A DNA stretch of 64,000 nt, taken from the NCBI RefSeq assembly GCF_902459485.1, contig NZ_LR699119.1, positions 2,294,001 through 2,358,000 on the forward strand. Reading direction: 5' to 3'. The position numbers were made by a program, and so were the translations under genes. The stretch's first letter is position 1; the number at the start of each line of letters is the position of its first letter. The stretch is from Aquicella siphonis (lineage in GTDB: Bacteria > Pseudomonadota > Gammaproteobacteria > DSM-16500). The notes below the pieces were generated by a model that made no database searches, was not told where the DNA came from, and saw only the letters and a list, made by a program, of their open reading frames with translations. Of this stretch, positions 46,701 through 53,752 are shown piece by piece.

Positions 46701-47083
46701 TTGAAGTGGCCACTAAAAATAAATTTGACCTGATCAAGACCGCCAAAGTCTATTTTGCCAGCGGCGAACGCATCAATCTGTTATGGTTCCGTGATCAGAT
46801 CGCGAATGACAGCCGCGAGGGTCACTGGAATACTCTTGCCAGGCTGACTTTGCGTGATGAACTGGATATATCCCAGCGCGCCTTGACTGTCGCCATCATG
46901 AACAAGGACAAAAAGGAATTGAGCGCGGTCAAACTGATTGAAAAATGGGTTGATGATAATAAACGGGCGTTTGAACGCTGGGACCGCCTGCTTTCCATGC
47001 TGCATAGCAGCACCCAGGTTGATTACACCATGTTTTTTATCGCCATCCGTGAACTGCTTGGCCTGATCCTGGCCAGCCAATAA
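43721..47083 (+). CDS. gdhB: NAD-specific glutamate dehydrogenase, short form (Bac_GDH family)
   Basis: 1120 residues. The catalytic core shows [33 protein letters not shown] (active-site Lys) and [15 protein letters not shown] (NAD site), followed by the long helical C-terminal region of the Bac_GDH family (PF05088). The enzyme oxidises glutamate to 2-oxoglutarate. The family's common form is near 1600 residues with N-terminal ACT-like domains; here the protein begins at [18 protein letters not shown], which corresponds to the region after those domains. An AGGGA ribosome binding site upstream of the ATG, and the lack of any matching frame before it, indicate a genuine short form or an old 5' deletion. 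Allosteric control is likely altered. Confidence 0.9.
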   Translation: [1120 protein letters not shown]

Positions 47084-47093
47084 TGGGTAGCTT

Positions 47094-47465
47094 ATGCTGA
47101 ATATGCTGATTGCGGGTATGGGCGGCTTTGTCGGCACCATCATGCGCTACGCCTTGAATAACGCCATCTACAAATGGCTGGATTCACCGCTTTACCCTTA
47201 TGGAACACTGACTATCAATCTTCTGGGCTGTTTTTTGATTGGCTTGACCGCCAGTCTTGCGGAATCACGAATATCGCTGACCCCTGAAACGCGCATTTTT
47301 ATCCAGATCGGTCTGTTAGGGGGATTTACCACTTTTTCCACTTTTGGATATGAAACGTTTACGCTATTGCGGGATGGCCAGTTTGTTCTGGGATTGGGCA
47401 ATGTCATCCTTCAGGTAACCATTGGTTTGATTGCCGTATGGCTGGGTTATTATCTGGGACAGTAA
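47094..47465 (+). CDS. crcB: Fluoride exporter CrcB/FluC
   Basis: 123 residues with four transmembrane segments and the family motifs GGFVGTIMRYALNN, GTLTINLLGCFLIG and GLLGGFTTFSTFGYE. Dimers form a dual-topology fluoride channel that protects the cell from fluoride. It lies 10 bp after gdhB and 9 bp before a DUF190 gene. No fluoride riboswitch is visible, and the gdhB proximity suggests read-through transcription. Confidence 0.96.
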   Translation: MLNMLIAGMGGFVGTIMRYALNNAIYKWLDSPLYPYGTLTINLLGCFLIGLTASLAESRISLTPETRIFIQIGLLGGFTTFSTFGYETFTLLRDGQFVLGLGNVILQVTIGLIAVWLGYYLGQ

Positions 47466-47474
47466 GGAGCAAAG

Positions 47475-47810
47475 ATGGATTTACAGGAAGAAGGTTATTT
47501 GCTGCGAATATTCATAGGCGAGTCTGATAAAAAGGAAGGAGTCCCGCTGTATGAATGGATAGTCCGTCACGCCAAACAGGCCGGGCTGGCCGGTGCCACA
47601 GTATTGCGAGGGATAGAAGGTTACGGAAATCACAGCCAAATTCATACAGCCAAGATCCTACAGCTTTCAACTGACTTGCCTGTCGTGATAGAACTCATAG
47701 ACACGCTTGAAAAAATTGATGCCTTTATGCCCTTACTGGAACAAACCCTGGAATCCGGGATGGTCACACAGGAAAAGGCAAAAATTCGCTTATTCAGGAA
47801 AAAGAAATGA
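47475..47810 (+). CDS. DUF190 family protein
   Basis: 111 residues, PII-like fold. Typical motifs are YLLRIFIGESDKKEGVPLYE and AGLAGATVLRGIEGYG, then LPVVIELIDTLEKI. DUF190 genes very often sit next to or are fused with crcB, which suggests a regulatory or accessory role in fluoride efflux, although this is not proven. An AAGGAG site precedes the ATG. The 3' end overlaps the convergent ygfA stop by 17 bp. Confidence 0.9.
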   Translation: MDLQEEGYLLRIFIGESDKKEGVPLYEWIVRHAKQAGLAGATVLRGIEGYGNHSQIHTAKILQLSTDLPVVIELIDTLEKIDAFMPLLEQTLESGMVTQEKAKIRLFRKKK

Positions 47811-48393
47811 GCGCCTTTTCTGTCAAGACACCATCCAGCCGAATATCCCATGTATCCGAGGGAAGCTCTTCTGCTTCCTGGGACGAAAATGCCAGTCCAA
47901 TCAATTTGGGAGTTCTGTTCATTTTCGAATGCAAAAATGCAAAAGTACGGTCATAAAAGCCCCCGCCCATACCCAGCCTGCCGCCCTGCGAATCAAATGC
48001 CAATAGCGGCGTGATCACCAGATCCAGTTCTTGCGGCGGTCTGCTGCGTCCGGTATTCACAGGTTCCTGGATCTGGTAACGATTCAAACGCAGTGCATCC
48101 CCCTCGTCATAGGCAGCAAACTGCAATGCATTTTCATCCTGGCCGGACAGCACCGGAAGATAACAATGCTTGCGGGCCTTCCATATCATCTTAATAATGT
48201 GAAGCGTTTCAAATTCATCTTTGGCAGGAAGATAACATGCGATGTGCCGGCTTTGAATGAATACAGGATGTCCCTCAAGCACATTTGCCGCAGCCAAAGC
48301 CGCGTGTTCTCTATAAGGCGCGTCGACCTTGCTGCGTACTTGACGGAAATGTCTTCTCAGCAGTAATTTCGTTTCTGCGTTACTCGGTTGTAT
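47794..48393 (-). CDS. ygfA: 5-formyltetrahydrofolate cyclo-ligase with probable non-standard start
   Basis: The enzyme converts 5-formyl-THF to 5,10-methenyl-THF with ATP. The C-terminal motif RLGMGGGFYDRTFA and the N-terminal LLLRRHFRQVRSKVD are both diagnostic. No ATG, GTG or TTG precedes the conserved N-terminus; the first conventional start (TTG at 48297) would remove it. The in-frame options are ATA at 48393, which has GGAG 7 bases upstream within the end of zapA, or CTG at 48363/48360. I give the ATA start (199 residues) as the best fit. It overlaps the zapA 3' end by 14 bases, so the usual zapA-6S RNA-ygfA spacing is absent. Confidence 0.82.
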   Translation of the reverse strand: MQPSNAETKLLLRRHFRQVRSKVDAPYREHAALAAANVLEGHPVFIQSRHIACYLPAKDEFETLHIIKMIWKARKHCYLPVLSGQDENALQFAAYDEGDALRLNRYQIQEPVNTGRSRPPQELDLVITPLLAFDSQGGRLGMGGGFYDRTFAFLHSKMNRTPKLIGLAFSSQEAEELPSDTWDIRLDGVLTEKALISFS

Positions 48394-48709
48394 AAATCAA
48401 CTCCGTTTGCAAGGCTTTGTTAATCGCCGTATCCAGCTTGTCCTGTAAATGCGAAATACGCTGATTGACTTTATGCATGAATGAACTTTTTTGCTGGTCC
48501 AGCTGCAGAAACTGGTAAGTGATGTTTAATGCCGTGATAATGGCAATGCGTTCCAGGTTAATGACATTCCCTGACTCCTGAGTTTCAGTCATTTTTTTAT
48601 TGAGGAATGCGGCTGCTTCATGCAATGAAGCCAGCTCGTTTTCAGGGCATTTGATGGGATAGGGTTTTCCTAATATCTCAATGGTCGTGCTGATTGATTT
48701 ATGAGTCAT
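48380..48709 (-). CDS. zapA: Cell division protein ZapA
   Basis: 109 residues. The N-terminus STTIEILGKPYPIKCPENE is the ZapA beta domain and the rest is a helical dimerisation coiled coil (RIAIITALNITYQFLQ). ZapA bundles FtsZ protofilaments at midcell. Its start overlaps the stop of the upstream zapB-like gene by four bases (ATGA), so the two are coupled, and its end overlaps ygfA. Confidence 0.92.
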   Translation of the reverse strand: MTHKSISTTIEILGKPYPIKCPENELASLHEAAAFLNKKMTETQESGNVINLERIAIITALNITYQFLQLDQQKSSFMHKVNQRISHLQDKLDTAINKALQTELIYTTE

Positions 48710-48912
48710 GACAGTTTCTCGATTGCTTTTAGTCTGGATACCAAGGTTTCGATTTGCGAAATTGCTTTTTGCTGTTTTGCCAGCAATGAGTTCTTTTCTT
48801 GTGCCAACAAGGATTTTCCGTGGTGTAGCTGCATATTCGCCTGCTTGAGCCTGTCGTGCTGGTCGACCAACTCCCTGATCCTTTTTTCTAGACGCTGCAA
48901 TAGCTCATCCAT
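48706..48912 (-). CDS. ZapB-like coiled-coil protein (TIGR02449 family)
   Basis: 68 residues, almost entirely a heptad-rich coiled coil (LLQRLEKRIRELVDQHDRLKQ and onward). Short coiled-coil proteins directly before zapA are a constant arrangement and are thought to act with ZapA at the Z-ring. AAGGAAG lies before the ATG. It diverges from pgi across about 170 bp. Confidence 0.85.
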   Translation of the reverse strand: MDELLQRLEKRIRELVDQHDRLKQANMQLHHGKSLLAQEKNSLLAKQQKAISQIETLVSRLKAIEKLS

Positions 48913-49083
48913 GGGGGCGCACTTCCTTTAATCTTCAAACTGATTATATCCATGCCCATTGATACTATAAACTGTACCCAAAGCTATAAAATAAAGACTA
49001 ACCATCATTTTTTGGTGTAAATAATCTTATGTATCATATAATATACATGGATAAATAGAAAGTGTACACATTGATCAGGTTAA

Positions 49084-50736
49084 ATGAACAAGCTAACAGA
49101 ACTCAAAGAATGGGACTTGCTTCGCCGCCATCATGAAGAAATAGCCAGCCAGCATATGCGGGACTGGTTTGCTCAAGACAAACAGCGGTTTTCCAAGTTT
49201 CATCTGCGTTGCGGGAATATACTCCTGGATTATTCCCGTAACCGTATTACCGCCAAGACCCTGACATTGCTGTGCGACCTGGCGCGCGCCGCCAGACTAC
49301 ATGACAAAATTGAAGCGCTATTTGGCGGCGAGCCGGTCAATGTGACAGAAACCCGGCCTGCGCTGCATACCGCACTCCGCGACCCTGATCCAGCGGACAT
49401 CAGGGTCAACGGTGAAAATATCTCGTTGCTGATTAATGAGTCCACACAAAAAATGCGTGATTTCGTCACGCAGATACACCATCACACACGCACGGGTATC
49501 ACAGGCAAACCCATCTCCCAGATCGTGAATATAGGCATAGGCGGGTCACATTTAGGGCCCATGATGAGCACACACGCATTAAAGGATTTTGCCGTTGCCA
49601 ACCTTGATATTCATTATATTGCCAGCGTTGACGATCATCAGTTGAAAGAAGTGTTGCCGCAAATCAATCCGGAAACTACCCTGTTTATCATTTCATCCAA
49701 ATCATTTTCAACCATAGAAACCCTCACTAACGCGCATACCGTTTTGAAATGGATGCAAGACAGGCTGGGACCGGATGTTATCAGGAAACATTTCGTCGCG
49801 GTCACCGCTTCCCGCGAAAAAGCCCTGGCGTTTGGCATAACCGAAGAAAATATTTTCCCCATCTGGGATTGGGTTGGCGGCCGATACTCCATCTGGTCTG
49901 CGGTCGGTTTGCCGCTCATGCTAATGATAGGCAATGAACATTATGCAGACTTTTTGCAGGGCGCGCATGAAATGGATCAGCATTTCCGCCAGGCGGAACT
50001 TGCGCAGAACATGCCGGTATTGCTCGCCATGCTGGGGATCTGGTATGCCAATTTCTTTGGGACTAACGTCCAGGCTGTCGTGCCATATACACATCGCCTT
50101 CGCTATCTGGTTCCCTACTTGCAGCAGGCTGAAATGGAAAGCAATGGGAAATGTGTCGCATTAAACAGTGAACAGGTGCGCCACACAACAAGTCCCGTCA
50201 TTTTTGGTGAGGAAGGTTGCAGCGGTCAGCACGCCTATCATCAATTACTTCATCAAGGCAGCCATCTTATTCCCGTCGATTTCATTTTTGCGGGCACAGC
50301 AGGTGAAACCAGCCGCAATCTGCATCAGGATTTACTTCTCGCCAGCTGTCTCAGCCAAGCCCAGGCCTTGATGTGCGGCAAAACTTATGAAGAATGTTAC
50401 AAAGAATTATTAGCCGCCCATTATCCACAAGCCGCAGCGGCCGCGCAGGCGCACCATCAGACGATCCCTGGCAACAAGCCCAGCAACATACTGATCTTGA
50501 ACCGCCTGTCTCCCAAAAGCCTGGGGGCTCTTATCGCATTGTATGAGCATAAAATCTTTGTCCAGGGAATCATTTGGGGTATCAATTCTTTTGATCAATG
50601 GGGTGTCGAGTTAGGAAAGCAGTTACTCCCATCCATACTCAAACACGTTCAAGACGCTCAATTCGATAGTCCCGCGGATCCTGCGGCAGGGATCATACAT
50701 TACCTGCGCACTAATACGGAAGAAGGAGACCGGTAA
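49084..50736 (+). CDS. pgi: Glucose-6-phosphate isomerase
   Basis: 550 residues. It interconverts glucose-6-phosphate and fructose-6-phosphate. The two PROSITE-type signatures are visible as DWVGGRYSIWSAVGLPLML and IWGINSFDQWGVELGKQ, with NIGIGGSHLGPMM in the sugar phosphate site and catalytic Glu in the first signature's region. The AUG is preceded by AGG. Its stop overlaps the start of lptM by one base (TAATG). Confidence 0.97.
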   Translation: MNKLTELKEWDLLRRHHEEIASQHMRDWFAQDKQRFSKFHLRCGNILLDYSRNRITAKTLTLLCDLARAARLHDKIEALFGGEPVNVTETRPALHTALRDPDPADIRVNGENISLLINESTQKMRDFVTQIHHHTRTGITGKPISQIVNIGIGGSHLGPMMSTHALKDFAVANLDIHYIASVDDHQLKEVLPQINPETTLFIISSKSFSTIETLTNAHTVLKWMQDRLGPDVIRKHFVAVTASREKALAFGITEENIFPIWDWVGGRYSIWSAVGLPLMLMIGNEHYADFLQGAHEMDQHFRQAELAQNMPVLLAMLGIWYANFFGTNVQAVVPYTHRLRYLVPYLQQAEMESNGKCVALNSEQVRHTTSPVIFGEEGCSGQHAYHQLLHQGSHLIPVDFIFAGTAGETSRNLHQDLLLASCLSQAQALMCGKTYEECYKELLAAHYPQAAAAAQAHHQTIPGNKPSNILILNRLSPKSLGALIALYEHKIFVQGIIWGINSFDQWGVELGKQLLPSILKHVQDAQFDSPADPAAGIIHYLRTNTEEGDR

Positions 50737-50864
50737 TGAGACGCCTGACCGGATACTTTATTATAATTTTAATATCTATCAATATGTTATCTGCGTGCGG
50801 ACAATCCGGCAAACTTTATCTGCCTGATGAAAAATCTCAAAATCATGCCCAGAAACCTGACTGA
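50736..50864 (+). CDS. lptM: LptM-like small lipoprotein
   Basis: A 42-residue lipoprotein precursor: MRRLTGYFIIILISINMLS followed by the lipobox Cys in LSACGQSGKLYLP, then a short polar tail. The pattern C-G-x-x-G-x-L-Y-x-P is that of LptM (YifL), which helps LptD mature in the LPS-export channel, and the gene precedes dapF as in E. coli (lysA is absent between). It starts one base before the end of pgi, preceded by AAGGAG. Confidence 0.82.
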   Translation: MRRLTGYFIIILISINMLSACGQSGKLYLPDEKSQNHAQKPD

Positions 50865-50898
50865 TCTTAAATTTTCAACCCCGTCCGGAGGTTAGCTT

Positions 50899-51768
50899 AT
50901 GCCCCCATTCAATCGCCGCCTCGTTCCATTCACCAAAATGCACGGTCTGGGTAACGATTTCGCTGTCATTTATACGCCAGACAATTCTCTTTCTCTGGAT
51001 CCGGGCTTCATTTCACGTCTGGCGAATCGCCATATAGGCATAGGCTTTGACCAGCTGCTGCTGATAGAAACTTCTGCGCGCGCTGATTTTTTCTGTCGAA
51101 TCTATAATGCTGACGGCAGTGAAGCCGAACAGTGCGGCAACGGCTTACGCTGTGTTGCCCGCCTGATTCATGAACAAGGCCTGAGCAAAGACCGACAGTT
51201 TGAAATCGAGACCCGGGCAGGCATATTTTCGCTTCAGGTTTACGATTACGATCATATACAAATAATCATGGGAACACCCCAGATAGAATCTGCCATGATT
51301 GAGCTTGAACTGCCCGACACACATAGGCACCTCCCGATCAGCATTCTTTCCATGGGTAATCCGCATGCCATCATCAAGGTAGACTCCCTGATTACCGCCG
51401 GAATTGAAGAGCTTGCACCCCGGATTTCTGCCCATTCTCGCTTTCCTGAAGGTGTAAATATAGGATTTATGCAAGTTCTCAGCAAACATCATATCCGCCT
51501 GCGCACGCATGAGAGGGGAAGCGGCCCGACTCTGGCTTGTGGAAGCAATGCCTGCGCCGCTGTCGCCGCTGGTATTGCTAACGGCTGGCTAAATCAGTCT
51601 GTCAATGTTGAGTTTGAATATGGATCTCTGGATATCGAATGGCAAGGGGACGGCCACACTATCAAAATGACCGGTCCCGCGGTAACCGTCTATACAGGTG
51701 AAATAAGCTTGCCCATTATGTCTGATGAAAAAAGGCCTGATAATGAGTCAGGCCTTTCGCAATCATGA
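50899..51768 (+). CDS. dapF: Diaminopimelate epimerase
   Basis: 289 residues. A PLP-independent epimerase that turns LL-DAP into meso-DAP for lysine and peptidoglycan. Both catalytic Cys are seen: GSEAEQCGNGLRC and TLACGSNACAA. It starts MHGLGNDFAVI after a short leader, with a GGAGG ribosome binding site. The C-terminal 14 codons coincide with a stem-loop that serves the convergent pilus operon. Confidence 0.97.
   Translation: MPPFNRRLVPFTKMHGLGNDFAVIYTPDNSLSLDPGFISRLANRHIGIGFDQLLLIETSARADFFCRIYNADGSEAEQCGNGLRCVARLIHEQGLSKDRQFEIETRAGIFSLQVYDYDHIQIIMGTPQIESAMIELELPDTHRHLPISILSMGNPHAIIKVDSLITAGIEELAPRISAHSRFPEGVNIGFMQVLSKHHIRLRTHERGSGPTLACGSNACAAVAAGIANGWLNQSVNVEFEYGSLDIEWQGDGHTIKMTGPAVTVYTGEISLPIMSDEKRPDNESGLSQS
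51728..51757 (-). terminator. Terminator of the pilus operon inside the dapF 3' end
   Basis: AAAGGCCTGA (51731-51740) pairs with TCAGGCCTTT (51748-51757) around a 7-base loop. Read leftwards it is followed by a T6 run (51733-51728), which makes a good rho-independent terminator for the pil genes ending at 51792. It lies fully within dapF coding sequence. Confidence 0.75.
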
Positions 51769-51791
51769 TGAATCCCGAATTGAATAACAGT

Positions 51792-52511
51792 TTATATCGT
51801 CGGTACCAGAGACACTTTCTTCTTCACGCCATCCTTGTTTAAGGTAACACCGTCTCTGCCTATGGATTCAACCGTCGAACCGTCAGGAGGTAGCACATCT
51901 CCTACATTCACGTTAAATAAACTGCCTTTATAACCCAGAACAGCAGACCATCTATATTGAAGTTGTGATACAGACACCACCGAGTATTTGACTTCCTGGT
52001 CACCCAATGATGATATTGGCTGCACATTCTTTGTCATCACTTCAGATGAGCTGGGCGGAGCGGGAGGAGTCAGCAAATCAACAATCTTTTTCTCGGAAAC
52101 AACTTTTGCCAGTTTGGCGGATGAAATATCCTTGTTCGTGATAGCGATGTCACGTGACAATTTTAACATCTGCAATTCATTCAATGCTTCAAGGTATTTT
52201 GCCTGCGTTTCCTGCTGCAGCTTCATGATTTCGGCTTCGCGCTCGGACATTGGCTGCGCCTGGGGAATTTCAGCCGGCTTTGGCGTCATGGGTGCGGGTG
52301 CCGCGCCTGGCGCCATGGCCATATCCGCGCCACCTGGTTTCGTAGCTGTCATGGTCTTTGGGGCGGCAGCAGGCTTGGCTGGTCCGCCGCCTCCGCCGAA
52401 TAACCCCTTCAACTGCCAGACGAGAATCAGGACAACGACAACAACAACCCCAGCTATCACCTTTTGCCGCGTTGTCATACTTGCAAGTGCTTGCATTTTA
52501 TCTGATGTCAT
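51792..52511 (-). CDS. pilP: Type IVb pilus biogenesis protein PilP
   Basis: 239 residues, last gene of the pilus operon. A short cytoplasmic start and one membrane anchor (VIAGVVVVVVLILVWQL, about 19-35) precede a Gly/Pro/Ala-rich linker, a coiled segment (REAEIMKLQQETQAKY), and a C-terminal PilP-type beta domain (YRWSAVLGYKGSLFNVNVGD). In R64-type pili PilP is an inner-membrane assembly factor that likely contacts the secretin. It follows pilO2 by 2 bp. Confidence 0.85.
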   Translation of the reverse strand: MTSDKMQALASMTTRQKVIAGVVVVVVLILVWQLKGLFGGGGGPAKPAAAPKTMTATKPGGADMAMAPGAAPAPMTPKPAEIPQAQPMSEREAEIMKLQQETQAKYLEALNELQMLKLSRDIAITNKDISSAKLAKVVSEKKIVDLLTPPAPPSSSEVMTKNVQPISSLGDQEVKYSVVSVSQLQYRWSAVLGYKGSLFNVNVGDVLPPDGSTVESIGRDGVTLNKDGVKKKVSLVPTI

Positions 52512-52513
52512 AG

Positions 52514-53752
52514 TTAGTTACCCAATGCTTCAATTGTAATTGACCCGGTTAAGTTGAAATCCTTTTCCAATCGTACTGTTATATCATGTATCACTACCGG
52601 CAAGTCTGCAAACTGCTTGCCTATCAAATCGAGCACCACCGGCCCGATATTATTAAATCTTATTTTAATTATAGTATCCGTATAGACACCTTTTCTCACC
52701 GAATCACCCAGATCAAGGTTATTGCCTGGATAGACGTTTGAGAGTCTGTCAACTATGGTTGCTATGATTTTGGGTGACGAATAGATTTTCGTGGGAGCAG
52801 GACGATTGGGGAGCTTGATGCCGATAGTCATGAATATGCCTGTTTTTTTGATCATGACATTCGCGTTATTTTCTGCTGCCCAGGCATATAAATCTTCTAC
52901 TTTTCCGCCATATGAATAAACCGTCGCATTGACGCCATTGTGAATATATTTGACATCTGTCGCACTCCAGCCAGGCATTTGTGACATCAATTGCAGTTTG
53001 TCAATAAACGCTGTCACTTCCTGGTCAGGCGCGGGAGAACTTAGCGTATTGAGAAATTGCTGATAGGGATTGACTTGCGGTTTCGCGACCGTTGTTGTTA
53101 CTACTTGCCTTGAGGAGTAAAAATTCCAGGCAATAAATGCCACTCCAATAACAGCCAAACCAATAATTATCGGCTTTACCGGTACAACACCTATCCCTTG
53201 CTCCTTCAGGACCGCATCTACCAGCTGAAGCTGGAAAGTTTTCATGAGGGGCAGGGTTGGGAATATGGGCTTGTCCAGCACGTTATATGACTTGACAGAG
53301 CTTGCCTCGAAGCTGAATTTTCCAGCTTCAGGCTCCTTACTGATAGGCACGTCACCGTAAACATAAATTTCGAAATTATTCTGCTGTGTCAAAAATATAA
53401 TGAGTTCTTCCGGAATACTATCTAGTGGAAAACTTCCATCCAGATAGACACTTCCTGATTTGACAATAACCAGAATCGCTTCTGTCGTGTTCGGTATCGC
53501 TTCGCAATAAATGAGGTCCAGCGGCTTATTGAAATGATGCCAGATTGATTCGCCCAGCAGATATCCGGTATCAGGCGAAAAAGCCACCTCATACTGATTT
53601 ACAGCCTTTTTTTGGAGAGTGATATATTCCCCGTAGCTTTGACTCAGCAAAAGAATTTCTTTCTTCAACTGACTCTTTTGCTTGATCGTCAATACATCCC
53701 GATAAGACGGTATAACAAAATGCTCTCCATCTTCACGAGTGATATATGGCAT
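52514..53752 (-). CDS. pilO2: Type IVb pilus biogenesis protein PilO2-like
   Basis: 412 residues. A cytoplasmic N-terminal actin-like/BamC-unlike domain of about 200 residues (FVIPSYRDVLTIKQKSQL) is followed by a single membrane segment (PIIIGLAVIGVAFIAWNFY) and a periplasmic C-terminal part, the architecture of PilO2 in the R64 thin pilus. Its identity rests on that layout plus its position between pilN and pilP. It overlaps the end of pilN by one base. Confidence 0.8.
   Translation of the reverse strand: MPYITREDGEHFVIPSYRDVLTIKQKSQLKKEILLLSQSYGEYITLQKKAVNQYEVAFSPDTGYLLGESIWHHFNKPLDLIYCEAIPNTTEAILVIVKSGSVYLDGSFPLDSIPEELIIFLTQQNNFEIYVYGDVPISKEPEAGKFSFEASSVKSYNVLDKPIFPTLPLMKTFQLQLVDAVLKEQGIGVVPVKPIIIGLAVIGVAFIAWNFYSSRQVVTTTVAKPQVNPYQQFLNTLSSPAPDQEVTAFIDKLQLMSQMPGWSATDVKYIHNGVNATVYSYGGKVEDLYAWAAENNANVMIKKTGIFMTIGIKLPNRPAPTKIYSSPKIIATIVDRLSNVYPGNNLDLGDSVRKGVYTDTIIKIRFNNIGPVVLDLIGKQFADLPVVIHDITVRLEKDFNLTGSITIEALGN

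Noticed and set aside
48294-48400. 6S RNA gene between zapA and ygfA
   Set aside because: The two coding regions overlap or nearly abut, so there is no room for a ~180-nt RNA.
52147-52158. CACGTG-centred palindrome (TGTCACGTGACA) inside pilP as a second parS site
   Set aside because: The flanks do not follow the parS consensus (GTTTC/GAAAC); it is coding sequence and the match is limited to the core.
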